Assembly: GCF_029953265.1 (NCBI RefSeq)
Contig: NZ_JASBAO010000001.1
Coordinates: forward strand, 1,812,001 to 1,876,000
Reading direction: 5' to 3'
From: Commensalibacter oyaizuii
GTDB lineage: Bacteria; Pseudomonadota; Alphaproteobacteria; Acetobacterales; Acetobacteraceae
Length of the DNA stretch: 64,000 bases
Shown here in pieces: positions 17,847 through 26,766 of the stretch (position 1 is its first letter; each line of letters starts with the position of its first letter). Both the position numbers and the translations under genes were made by a program. A model generated the notes under the pieces. The model made no database searches. It was not told the DNA's origin and was given only the letters and a program-made list of their open reading frames with translations.

Positions 17847-18896
17847 TCAGTCTGTGACCGTTTTAGGGGTGCGTGAGCGATGTAGGGCAATGATAAGGGT
17901 TGTTAACAGGACAACGGCAAACGCCTGATGAACAGTTCCTGCCCATACTGGGACGACAAGCAATAAGGTGGTTATACCAAGCACATATTGAATAATTACA
18001 GCCCATCCCATCAGCATTAGTGAATCTTTGATTGGTTTATCCAAAGTTGCCTTTAACCCGATAAAAACTGTTGTTAAAATCATAATAACCGTAATGGTTG
18101 CCAATAAACGGTGATTAAATTGAATGGCTGCAATATTTTCAAACCAGTTTGCCAAAAATGGGGACATAGAGGCATAATCGCTGGGAACTAAATGGCCATT
18201 CATTAAGGGAAACGTATTAAAGGAATGTCCTGCATGAGTGCCAGCGGTAAAGCCACCAGCAACAATAGTTATTAACAGAAGTGCACAATCAACGAAAAGG
18301 AGTTTACGGACTGTAAATGTAATTTCTGCAACGGATCTGCGCATCCTATTTGGTTCTGGATGACGTACTGACAATGCAGTCCATAAAATCGCAATATAAA
18401 GTGCCAGCGCACACATTAGATGCAAAACTAATCTTACAGGTTCAACGGCTGTACTATCAGGTCTAAAGCCAGAATGCACCATAAACCAACCAATACCCCC
18501 CTGTAATCCCCCTAAGATAACAAACAAAATCAACCGAAGAGAAAGTGCTTTGGAAATCATTTTTTTATAATAAAAAAAGATTAAAGGAATAAAAATTACC
18601 AATCCGATAATCCTGCCTAAAAAGCGATGACTCCATTCCGCCCAAAAAATTTGCTTGAATCCTTCCAGACCAAAGCCGTTATTTAAAATTTTATATTGAG
18701 GAATTGTTTTATATAAATCAAATTCCCTAACCCACTCATCATGGCTAAGGGGGGGCAGCATCCCTGTAATAGGTTTCCAATCCATAATGGATAACCCAGA
18801 GCCAGTTAATCGTGTATATCCCCCCAGTGCAATCATGCACAAAAGAAGGAAGCAAATAAAGAATAACCAGTTTGAAATATATTTATTATTATTCAT
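17847..18896 (-). CDS. ctaA: Heme A synthase (COX15/CtaA type 2)
   Basis: It oxidises the C8 methyl of heme O to make heme A for aa3-type oxidases. The 349-residue protein has about eight membrane segments and shows [25 protein letters not shown], the EWSHRFLGR histidine block and [15 protein letters not shown]. The later FNHRLLA and [10 protein letters not shown] histidine blocks are also present. Its presence implies a heme-A terminal oxidase elsewhere in the genome. Confidence 0.94.
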   Translation of the reverse strand: MNNNKYISNWLFFICFLLLCMIALGGYTRLTGSGLSIMDWKPITGMLPPLSHDEWVREFDLYKTIPQYKILNNGFGLEGFKQIFWAEWSHRFLGRIIGLVIFIPLIFFYYKKMISKALSLRLILFVILGGLQGGIGWFMVHSGFRPDSTAVEPVRLVLHLMCALALYIAILWTALSVRHPEPNRMRRSVAEITFTVRKLLFVDCALLLITIVAGGFTAGTHAGHSFNTFPLMNGHLVPSDYASMSPFLANWFENIAAIQFNHRLLATITVIMILTTVFIGLKATLDKPIKDSLMLMGWAVIIQYVLGITTLLLVVPVWAGTVHQAFAVVLLTTLIIALHRSRTPKTVTD

Positions 18897-19014
18897 GGCT
18901 AGAGAATTATCTTAATAAGGGTTATAAAGGTGCATTTTAGAATGTGATATTAATTTCTAGCGTTATAAAAAGCTTTTAGCAAGTCAAGCATTTTATCCCA
19001 ACCAAAGATTAACG

Positions 19015-19704
19015 ATGAAAAGCAGTAAATCCCCCACGAAAATATCTTTATTGCAGCAGTTTTATAAACCATTACTCATGGTTGGGGGTATTATTATTGT
19101 TGCATGGTTGGCTCGTTATTTTCATGGTGTCGATATTTTCTTAAATGATCATCACTTATTAAGACGGGGGCTACAGGGTCGGCTTTTGTTTTTATTAATT
19201 GCAATTTTAATGTGTTCTGTCGGATTCCCTCGACAGGTGGTATGCCTTACCGCGGGGGTAGTTTATGGATTTGTATGGGGTTGCTTGTATGCAATAATTG
19301 CCACGGTTGTTGGGGCTTTTATAACCTATACTTGGGCATTATGGTTGGGACGTGATTGGGCAAAAAAATATTTAGCACATAAAAAACTGCAAAAAATTGA
19401 CCGTTTTATACGTGCTAATCCTTTTCATGCTGTGTTGATTTGTCGGTTGATGCCAGTTGGATCTTCTGTATTACTAAATACAACAGCGGGCGTTGTAGGT
19501 ATTCGGTTACTTCCTTTTATTACTGCAACATTTTTAGGTAGTACCCCTCAAACGATTGTTTTCGTTTTGTTGGGTGGTGGGGTTCGTATAGGTCACACAG
19601 GTCAGATTATTTTAAGTGCTGTCTTGTTCTTCCTGTCCGCGGGGTTAGGAATTTTTTTGATGAAACGAACCCTAGGAAAAAAAAATGATTTGTTATTACC
19701 TTAG
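19015..19704 (+). CDS. TVP38/TMEM64 family membrane protein
   Basis: The 229-residue protein has about five hydrophobic segments and VTT/SNARE-associated domain features: FPRQVVCLTAGVVYGFVWGCLYA, GAFITYTWALWLGRDWAKKYL, and ICRLMPVGSSVLLNTTAGVVGI with a conserved Arg. DedA-superfamily relatives are proposed lipid scramblases or flippases; the precise substrate is unknown. The next gene, a GST, is 49 bases downstream and may be co-transcribed. Confidence 0.88.
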   Translation: MKSSKSPTKISLLQQFYKPLLMVGGIIIVAWLARYFHGVDIFLNDHHLLRRGLQGRLLFLLIAILMCSVGFPRQVVCLTAGVVYGFVWGCLYAIIATVVGAFITYTWALWLGRDWAKKYLAHKKLQKIDRFIRANPFHAVLICRLMPVGSSVLLNTTAGVVGIRLLPFITATFLGSTPQTIVFVLLGGGVRIGHTGQIILSAVLFFLSAGLGIFLMKRTLGKKNDLLLP

Positions 19705-19753
19705 ATTTGTTCCTTAATAGGGGTATGATTCAATTTAAACGGGAAGGTTCAAG

Positions 19754-20371
19754 ATGAAACTTTATACAAAACCAGGGGCCTGTTCAACGGCAGATCATAT
19801 TGCTTTGCATTGGAGTAGAGCTGAATTCGAAAGTGAGAATGTTACCCCTGAAACTTTACAAGACGCAAATTTTCTGAAGTTAAATCCATCGGGACAAATT
19901 CCTGTATTGGTTGATGGTTCTTTTGTTTTGACACAAAATGTTGCCATATTGACTTATATCGCTGAAAAATTTCCACAATCTCGATTACTGGGGGATGGAT
20001 CTATTTTGCAAAAGGCAGAAGCATTACGTTGGCTGGCATTTGTTAATGCGGATATTCACCCAGCTTTCAGTTTGATTTTTGGTGGTAAAAAATATAGCAA
20101 CGATCCTGCTGTGATTGATGCATTGGATAAAGGGGCACGTGCACGATTACAAAAATTGTATACGCAGGCAAACGTGCAATTATCAGGCAAAGAATGGATT
20201 GCTGGGTTTCGCAGTGTTGCCGATCCGTATTTATTTATGACTTTAAGATGGGCTGAGTTATTAAAGATTGATTTATCTTCTTTTGAGCATCTAAATAAAT
20301 TTTATCAGAAAATGACTAAAGATCATGGTGTTATTGCTGCGTTTGAAGCAGAGGGACTGCAGTTGTCCTAG
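19754..20371 (+). CDS. Glutathione S-transferase, beta-class-like
   Basis: The 205-residue protein starts MKLYTKPGACSTADHIAL. The Cys at position 10 in the GACS motif is the catalytic-site residue of bacterial beta-class GSTs. The cis-Pro turn PSGQIPVLVDG (glutathione site) follows, then an all-helical C-terminal domain. It conjugates or reduces via glutathione in the cytoplasm; the substrate is unknown. A GAAGG ribosome-binding site precedes ATG 19754. Confidence 0.9.
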   Translation: MKLYTKPGACSTADHIALHWSRAEFESENVTPETLQDANFLKLNPSGQIPVLVDGSFVLTQNVAILTYIAEKFPQSRLLGDGSILQKAEALRWLAFVNADIHPAFSLIFGGKKYSNDPAVIDALDKGARARLQKLYTQANVQLSGKEWIAGFRSVADPYLFMTLRWAELLKIDLSSFEHLNKFYQKMTKDHGVIAAFEAEGLQLS

Positions 20372-20520
20372 AAGACACAAGCAATATATTATTTGTATAT
20401 TTTGGTTCCTCTTATTAAAAAGCTTATTCAAAATAACAGATAATAGGTCACTAGTAGCAAGATAAGATTTTGCTCTAATCGATTAAGATTTGTAGTTTAT
20501 TTACAGTAGATTTCGATATT

Positions 20521-20562
20521 TATGGGGCATTATGAAGTAAATTATCAGTTAGATGCCCCATA
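20521..20562. terminator. Inverted repeat between convergent gst and SGNH-like gene
   Basis: TATGGGGCAT (20521-20530) and ATGCCCCATA (20553-20562) are perfect 10-bp arms with a 22-base loop. No clear U-run follows on either strand. It sits 10 bases beyond the minus-strand stop. Confidence 0.5.
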
Positions 20563-20571
20563 CTTCAAGAA

Positions 20572-21612
20572 TTAAGGCTGAGAAAATCCTAAGATCTTGT
20601 TTTGATTATCTGGTAATTCTTGTCGATGCAATGCTGCCTGAATAATGCCCTGCATAACGATATCTGCTACAAAGGGACGGTAATGTATGGGGTCCCAAAA
20701 ACTGTTTCGTTGTGTCGTAATTTTATTAGGAATAGCAAAGTCGATCATAATGCTGTTTGGGGTTGTTTGTGCAAGCTTCGTTAGATTTGCTTTACATACT
20801 TTCCAGCTTGTGTTTGTCCATCCGTTATTATTTCCATAGAACTCGGCCGAAAAAGGTGGAACGATAATAATTTTTTTAGTGTCAGCAGGTAGTTTTGCCA
20901 TCATGTTTTGTAAACGATGCAAAGCGGGCTGTGAGTGAATACGGCCATTTGCAAGACTATTATCTGGTTTCCACCATTCTGCAAAAACTTTATTAACTTT
21001 ATCAGGAACATAAGGATAATTTGAAGGTAAAAGAGGGGTAAAACCATCAGAGCCATAACGTTGCTTTTTAAATCCAATTAGCCATGCAAATTGATTCGCT
21101 GCTTCTTGTAAGGCATATTGATTGGCCATTTGAAGATAGCCCTTCCAACGTGATCCTTCATACATCCAGTTTGGAAAAGGTCTGGCCGCGCCATTTGGAT
21201 CGGCAAAGCACCAGATATTATCTGTGTTAAAAATTACGACTTTTGGATTTGGATGGTATTGAACAAATAAATTAAATAACTTTTCCTGCTCCCAAGGATT
21301 GGCAGTATTCATCGATAAATTAACAAAACGGGCCTGAAATGGTTGATTTAAAACCGCAGGTTGTAAAGGTCTGCTGGTTGAAGTGCCAAAAATGGCTGAG
21401 TTAAATTCAGGATTAATTGCTAGGGCTGGGAAACTATATCGAGCATTTGTAGAAATGGGTATTCGATGAACAGGTAAGGAGATTGGTAACATCCCCCATG
21501 GATCAACTAAGACAATAAATAACCATATAAAAAAAACCAGGCCCCCCATAGTGCTTAGAAATATCAGGGCAAACCGACGCCAGGAATTAGAAGCGGAAGT
21601 AGATGAAGGCAT
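20572..21612 (-). CDS. SGNH-like/AlgX-type partner protein of an MBOAT acyltransferase
   Basis: ATG 21612 (MPSSTSASNS) with GGGGGA upstream is preferred over a longer in-frame start inside the previous gene. The 346-residue protein has one N-terminal membrane anchor (about 14-40) and a large extracytoplasmic domain. It shows a GTSTSRPLQP segment (candidate nucleophile Ser block) and a late DPIHYRP motif, as expected for the Asp-x-x-His of SGNH esterase-fold proteins. It overlaps the MBOAT gene by 26 bases, so the two should be made together. Catalysis is inferred, not certain. Confidence 0.7.
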   Translation of the reverse strand: MPSSTSASNSWRRFALIFLSTMGGLVFFIWLFIVLVDPWGMLPISLPVHRIPISTNARYSFPALAINPEFNSAIFGTSTSRPLQPAVLNQPFQARFVNLSMNTANPWEQEKLFNLFVQYHPNPKVVIFNTDNIWCFADPNGAARPFPNWMYEGSRWKGYLQMANQYALQEAANQFAWLIGFKKQRYGSDGFTPLLPSNYPYVPDKVNKVFAEWWKPDNSLANGRIHSQPALHRLQNMMAKLPADTKKIIIVPPFSAEFYGNNNGWTNTSWKVCKANLTKLAQTTPNSIMIDFAIPNKITTQRNSFWDPIHYRPFVADIVMQGIIQAALHRQELPDNQNKILGFSQP

Positions 21613-22966
21613 CAGGAATGCGTCCCCCAATAAGTAAGATAAAAAAAGCCGCTGCAATTCCCCCAAGAATAGCAATCCATTTGGAGGGGCGAAGATAAGT
21701 ATAAATTAGATTTTGACTGGATGGGCAAAATAAGACTAAAAGAATAGCAGTATAAAAGACAATATTGTGACGGATTTTATAGTTTCCTATGCCGTTAAAA
21801 CCCAGCATAGATTGCCAAATCTCAGTTGCCGTTGAAAAATTTTCGGCACGAAACAGCACCCAACTGAAAATTAAAAAAATCAAAGTTATGCACCAAGCCA
21901 CGGGTCTGGGCAGTGTGAAAGGGATAGTACGGTTCCAAATGTGATTAATGCTGAGCCCCAGGCCATGTAATCCCCCCCACACAACAAAAGTCCAGCCCGC
22001 CCCGTGCCACAATCCAGCCAATAGCATGGTTATGATCAAATTGCTGCTTTGTCGAATGGGGCCACATCGATTACCCCCTAATGGGATATACAGATAATCT
22101 CGTAAAAAACGCGAAAGCGTCATGTGCCATCTGCGCCAAAATTCCTGCAAATTATGGGATTGATAGGGTGCATTGAAATTAAAAGGTAATTTTAAACCAA
22201 ATAAAAGTGCCGCACCGATGGCCATATCTGAATAACCAGAAAAATCAAAAAAGATTTGCAAACTATAGGAAATAGCAGCAGCCCATCCTTGGGCCATATT
22301 TAAGGTTTGCCCTTGCAATGCCTGATTAAATAATGGATTACACGTCATGCCCAAGCTATCTGCAATACCAGCCTTTTTAATTAACCCAATACTCATCAGG
22401 CACAGACCTTTGCTGATATTTTCCCATAATTGTGGATTAACAGGGTCGGTTTGAAACTGGGGAATAATTTCGTTGTGTCGAACAATCGGGCCAGAAATTA
22501 ATTGGGGAAAAAAGGTTACAAATTCAAAGAAATCAATAATATTATATATTGATTTTGCGCCTCGTTTTAAATCAACAAGATAGGAAATTTTTTGAAAAAC
22601 GAAAAAGGATATACCCAAAGGCATTACAATGGCCCAATGAGTTTGTTGAATTCCCAAGATATCTTCAACAGTTCCAGCAAAAAAATTGGTGTATTTAAAG
22701 AAACCAAGGGTCAGAAGGTTTAGAATAATTCCAAAAGTCAGCCAATGTTTTTGTAAATGCTTGCTATATTGACAAGCAATGAACCAATTTACAAATGTTA
22801 AAAGAATAAGAAATGGGACAAAGTGCCAGTTCCATAGCCCGTAAAATAATAAAGAGGCCCCAATGAGTACCAGCTGACGCAAAATGCGGACATGCACACA
22901 ACTGTAAAATGCAATTAGAACAAGGGGTAAAAATAAAAGAAGATATTCTTGTGTACTAAATAACAT
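21587..22966 (-). CDS. MBOAT family O-acyltransferase (AlgI/DltB-like)
   Basis: The 459-residue multi-pass protein shows MBOAT hallmarks: LPLGISFFVFQKISYLVD, FFPQLISGPIVRH, FNFNAPYQSHNLQEFWRRWHMTLSRFLRDYLYIPLGGNR in the middle, and the LWHGAGWTFVVWGGLHG segment containing the catalytic His. Such proteins pass an acetyl group across the membrane to a surface glycan via a partner esterase, here the overlapping SGNH-like gene. No glycan synthesis genes are adjacent, so the acceptor is unknown. Confidence 0.88.
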   Translation of the reverse strand: MLFSTQEYLLLFLPLVLIAFYSCVHVRILRQLVLIGASLLFYGLWNWHFVPFLILLTFVNWFIACQYSKHLQKHWLTFGIILNLLTLGFFKYTNFFAGTVEDILGIQQTHWAIVMPLGISFFVFQKISYLVDLKRGAKSIYNIIDFFEFVTFFPQLISGPIVRHNEIIPQFQTDPVNPQLWENISKGLCLMSIGLIKKAGIADSLGMTCNPLFNQALQGQTLNMAQGWAAAISYSLQIFFDFSGYSDMAIGAALLFGLKLPFNFNAPYQSHNLQEFWRRWHMTLSRFLRDYLYIPLGGNRCGPIRQSSNLIITMLLAGLWHGAGWTFVVWGGLHGLGLSINHIWNRTIPFTLPRPVAWCITLIFLIFSWVLFRAENFSTATEIWQSMLGFNGIGNYKIRHNIVFYTAILLVLFCPSSQNLIYTYLRPSKWIAILGGIAAAFFILLIGGRIPDAFIYFRF

Positions 22967-22999
22967 TTTATCATTTCACGAATGTTCTAAATAAGTGTT

Positions 23000-23818
23000 T
23001 TATATAGCCTGAATTTTGACTGTTTTTAAAAGTTTTTCTTCGTTTAACCAGTAAAATTCATCTAACATGTGCATTTGTAGGCTTCCAGGCCCTTTGGCAT
23101 TTTGCATGCTAAGCTCGCCAACGACGCCAATAATAGCCATTGCATGGGCACAGGCAACCAAAGCATCAGGCTCAACAGCAAGACATGCGGCTGTAATGGC
23201 TGTGGCACTGCATCCAGATCCTGTAACTTTTGTCATCATTTTATGGCCATTATCAACGCGAACAGTTCGTTTTCCATCTGTAATATAGTCGCTGCGACCA
23301 CTGATGGATACCACTGTATGACTGGAAATAGCTAAATTTTTTGCGACTTCCAGGGCTTGTTCAGGTTGATTGTGGCTGTCAACACCACGTCCATAAGTAC
23401 TTGTTTCATGATTGCTGCACACATTCGATAATGTCATGATTTCAGAGGCATTACCACGAATGGCACGAGGGTGACGATGTAACAGATCAACAGCGATATT
23501 GGATCGGTAAGTACTAGCACCAATACCGACGGGGTCCATAACCCACGGTATATGACGATGATGGGCGGTATCGACAGCCCTTTGCATGGCCTGGGCTTGG
23601 GAGGTGGTTAAAGTTCCCAAATTAATAACTAACGCATCTACTTTTTGTACGAATTCTTGTACCTCTTCGGCTGCATTTACCATGGCTGGGGATGCCCCAA
23701 GGGCCAATAGAACATTCGCTGTAAATCCAGAGACGACAATATTGGTAATATTGTGAATTAAAGGATTTTGATTTCTAATTTTGTCTAAAGTCGATGCGAT
23801 ATCGTGGGCTGTAAACAT
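23000..23818 (-). CDS. thiM: Hydroxyethylthiazole kinase
   Basis: ThiM phosphorylates salvaged hydroxyethylthiazole, feeding ThiE. The 272-residue protein is typical in length and shows PLIHNITNIVVSGFTANVLLALGASPAMV, WVMDPVGIGAS, GNASEIM, and the catalytic TKVTGSGCSATAI (anion hole with Cys). It is separate from the thiOSGEF operon; I see no TPP riboswitch in front of it. Together with that operon it shows both de novo and salvage thiazole routes. Confidence 0.95.
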   Translation of the reverse strand: MFTAHDIASTLDKIRNQNPLIHNITNIVVSGFTANVLLALGASPAMVNAAEEVQEFVQKVDALVINLGTLTTSQAQAMQRAVDTAHHRHIPWVMDPVGIGASTYRSNIAVDLLHRHPRAIRGNASEIMTLSNVCSNHETSTYGRGVDSHNQPEQALEVAKNLAISSHTVVSISGRSDYITDGKRTVRVDNGHKMMTKVTGSGCSATAITAACLAVEPDALVACAHAMAIIGVVGELSMQNAKGPGSLQMHMLDEFYWLNEEKLLKTVKIQAI

Positions 23819-24002
23819 GAGTATGTCGTATTGGCTGATAATAGATGGAAAAAATATTTTTTCTGAATTTGTTGATTTTGTAAAGCAGTGTAAGGCATAT
23901 TAAAAAGAAAAAATCGAAAATATGATGAAAACTTCATTCTAACCTTATCATTAGTTATGTGCATCATTTATTTTATATAATTAGCAAAATTGGATTTTAG
24001 TA

Positions 24003-24749
24003 ATGGATCTTGGATTAAAAAGTAAAAATATTCTTATCAGTGGTGGTTCCAAAGGGATTGGGTTTGCCATTGCCAAAAAATTTATAGAGGAAGGTGCTTA
24101 TGTAAATATTTGCGCACGTAATCAACAGGGAATTGACCAAGCTGTTCAGCAGTTGGGTAAAAATGCCTGTGGATATGTTGTTGATATGTCTAAACCTGAG
24201 CAAATTCAGGATTGGATTCAAAAAAGTTACGCGCAAATGGGGCAAATTGATGTTGTGGTTTCCAATGTCAGTGCGCTAGCCTCTGGTCAAGATTTAGACA
24301 GTTGGAAAAAAGCGATTGATATTGATCTGTTGGGAAATGTTGCCATGATGAATGCGGCGATGCCATATTTGATCAAACAAGGTAAAGGTAATGTTGTCAT
24401 TATTTCCAGTGTTTCCGCCAGTGAAATTGATGGTTTTGCGGAACCTTATGGGGCATTAAAGGCATCTTTAAATCATTATGGAAAATCATTAGCATTAAGA
24501 GTTGCGGATAAAAATATTCGTGTAAATACGGTCTCGCCAGGGAATGTATATTTTAAAGGCGGAATTTGGCATAAAATTGAGCTTGAACAGCCAGAATTTT
24601 TCCAAGAATGTATAAAGAGTAATCCATTGGGAAAAATGGTAACCCCTGAGGGAGTTGCTGCAAGTGTTGTATTTTTAGCAAGTGAACAAGCCCAATTCAT
24701 TACTGGAACAAATCTGGTGATTGATGGCGGATTAACAAAGTCAGTATAA
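24003..24749 (+). CDS. SDR family oxidoreductase
   Basis: The 248-residue classical SDR shows ISGGSKGIGFAIAKKF (cofactor loop), VVSNVSALA in place of NAG, a catalytic Ser in ISSVSASEID, and YGALKASL with catalytic Tyr/Lys. C-terminal FITGTNLVIDGGLTKSV is typical of FabG-like family members. The substrate is unknown; it is not in an evident operon. NVS replaces the structural NAG motif, a minor oddity. Confidence 0.85.
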   Translation: MDLGLKSKNILISGGSKGIGFAIAKKFIEEGAYVNICARNQQGIDQAVQQLGKNACGYVVDMSKPEQIQDWIQKSYAQMGQIDVVVSNVSALASGQDLDSWKKAIDIDLLGNVAMMNAAMPYLIKQGKGNVVIISSVSASEIDGFAEPYGALKASLNHYGKSLALRVADKNIRVNTVSPGNVYFKGGIWHKIELEQPEFFQECIKSNPLGKMVTPEGVAASVVFLASEQAQFITGTNLVIDGGLTKSV

Positions 24750-24830
24750 GTTGTGAAATACGTTTAATCTTAGGGTACCAAGTCGTTTAATATATGAATG
24801 TGAAAATGTTGATTTTGGTGGATGTTAAAA

Positions 24831-25772
24831 ATGCAGAATACTTCTCAACTTAATAAAGTTATTGCTTTTTTAAGGTCACATCCAAATCAACGTTTTACTG
24901 CAAGGGAAATTGCTATTGCGCTAGTTGGCCAATATCCAGAATATTACGATTATAAACGTCAAAATAGTAAACAAAAATTTGTTTCTGATAACGATTTTAT
25001 TAACCAAATTGTCGCAGAAATTAGTTCCCATACAACCAGAATTTTGCGCAATAATTCAAACTCGCTTATCGAGACACAAGATCAACCAAGGCCCAGAAAA
25101 TATTGGTTTAACCATAATGCAGACAATGAACCATCCTATACCCAAGATCAAATTTTAGAACAAGAAATAGATATTGAGGAGGTAGATAGTAAATCTGAAT
25201 CTGAAATAAAATCAGAACAAGATTTATATCCTTTGTTGATACAATATTTACGGAATTCAGATCTATATTCAATGCGTTTAAATGAAAAACGCTCTAAGAA
25301 CAATCATGGCAAGCATGGAAACCGTTGGTTGCATCCTGATATTGTTGCCATGCAGCCTATTCCTGATAAATGGCACACGTTGGTGCAGACCTGTGTTCAG
25401 GCAGGTGGGGGTGATATGATTCATTTGTGGTCGTTTGAAGTGAAAAAAACAATCACACGTTCAACAGTGCGAGAGTATTTTTTCCAAACTGTCAGCAATT
25501 CTGGCTGGGCCAATTATGGGTATTTGGTTTGCGTAAAGATAGAGGAAGGCGGTACAGAAGAGGAATTAAGGATGTTATCCTCTTTGCACGGTATAGGTGT
25601 CATACGATTGGATATCGAAAACCCTTCTGAAAGCGAGATACTTATTCCAGCGCAGTTCAAAATCCAGCCTGATTGGCAATCAATTAATCGTTTGGTAGAA
25701 GAAAATAAAGACATGGAAATTTTTATGACAAGAGTCGCTAGCTACTACAGAAGTGGCTTGTTATTAAAATAA
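24831..25772 (+). CDS. COG2958/HrgA-like protein: N-terminal winged helix plus nuclease-like domain
   Basis: ATG 24831 with GGTGGA nine bases upstream is preferred over ATG 24822. The 313-residue protein has an N-terminal winged-helix-like region (about 5-75, with FTAREIAIAL), an acidic linker (about 110-130) and a C-terminal domain. HPDIVAM (D170) and FEVKK (E203, K205) there match the D-(x)n-E-x-K pattern of PD-(D/E)XK nucleases. This resembles HrgA-type proteins found near restriction genes, but no methylase or restriction partner is here. Nuclease activity is inference. Confidence 0.65.
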   Translation: MQNTSQLNKVIAFLRSHPNQRFTAREIAIALVGQYPEYYDYKRQNSKQKFVSDNDFINQIVAEISSHTTRILRNNSNSLIETQDQPRPRKYWFNHNADNEPSYTQDQILEQEIDIEEVDSKSESEIKSEQDLYPLLIQYLRNSDLYSMRLNEKRSKNNHGKHGNRWLHPDIVAMQPIPDKWHTLVQTCVQAGGGDMIHLWSFEVKKTITRSTVREYFFQTVSNSGWANYGYLVCVKIEEGGTEEELRMLSSLHGIGVIRLDIENPSESEILIPAQFKIQPDWQSINRLVEENKDMEIFMTRVASYYRSGLLLK

Positions 25773-25773
25773 C

Positions 25774-26583
25774 CTAGTGTAAGTGCAATATTGGGATATT
25801 AAGATATCTTAACAAATCGACGGTTTTACTGCCAAATATCATATTGTATAATGAAGTATGACTAAAAGCACCCATAATCAAAATATCAATACATTGTTCT
25901 TGAACGGTTCTGACAATAGTATCTTCAATATTACTGCCTCCGACGATAAAAGATGATGTGACGTTGTATCCAACATCTTCCAAGGTCTGGTGTGCCCAAG
26001 CCAATAGTTCTTGGCGGTCATCATTTTGTTTACCAGACATAACAAGATACAAAGGCAGAGACAAGAATAATTGCTTTTCTGCCATTTGATTAATTAAATT
26101 TTGGGAGGTCTTGCTACCGCTAAATGCGATCATACTGTTTTTAGGGGGGGAGAACGATCCAGCGACACTGAGAATTGGACGATGAATGGAACGAATAATC
26201 TGTTGAATATTATTGCCAATTACGTTTTGTTGTTTTTCAGTTTGTTCGCCACGTCTGCCAATGACCAACAAATCAATATTAGGTTCATACTGGATAATTT
26301 TTTCTAGAAAATTCCCTTCCTCCTCATGTATTTTGATTAGGGAATGGTTCAAACCAATATCCAGGGCGCGCTGATGGTAGGTTTCAAGCAGTTTTTGGCT
26401 ATAATTTTCTTGTACATCAATAGTCTTTGGATTTATATTTTTGATGTGTGAAGGATGCTGGTCAACGATATGGAACAATTCTAAGGGTTTATGTAGATTT
26501 GTTGCTATCCACGCTGCGTAATCTGTGACATGAGCAGAGATATCTGATTGATCAATACAGGTAACTATTTTTGTATGATTCAT
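25774..26583 (-). CDS. Tandem universal stress protein
   Basis: The 269-residue protein has two UspA-like halves (about 5-140 and 145-269). The first half carries LLVIGRRGEQTEKQQNVIG and the second ILIMGAFSHTSLYNMIFGS before the terminal beta strand, corresponding to the nucleotide-binding loop region. The binding loops are imperfect, so ATP binding is uncertain. AGGA precedes the ATG. It ends 2 bases from the convergent nuclease-like gene. Confidence 0.88.
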   Translation of the reverse strand: MNHTKIVTCIDQSDISAHVTDYAAWIATNLHKPLELFHIVDQHPSHIKNINPKTIDVQENYSQKLLETYHQRALDIGLNHSLIKIHEEEGNFLEKIIQYEPNIDLLVIGRRGEQTEKQQNVIGNNIQQIIRSIHRPILSVAGSFSPPKNSMIAFSGSKTSQNLINQMAEKQLFLSLPLYLVMSGKQNDDRQELLAWAHQTLEDVGYNVTSSFIVGGSNIEDTIVRTVQEQCIDILIMGAFSHTSLYNMIFGSKTVDLLRYLNIPILHLH

Positions 26584-26718
26584 GGTGCATTCCTGTCCAA
26601 AGCATGTAGTATAAAATATACTGGTTATCGTTATTTCGACACATAATCAAACATAATAATAATTTATTATTATTAAAGTGGTATATTTAAAGCAATAATC
26701 AGGAATAATATTTGTGGT

Positions 26719-26758
26719 ATTATTCACGACTATTTTATGTTGGTTAGTCGTGAATAAT
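26719..26758 (-). terminator. Terminator hairpin after polyol MFS gene
   Basis: ATTATTCACGACTA (26719-26732) and TAGTCGTGAATAAT (26745-26758) form a perfect 14-bp stem with a 12-base loop, 9 bases past the stop of the minus-strand MFS gene. Confidence 0.65.
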
Positions 26759-26766
26759 CAATAGTG

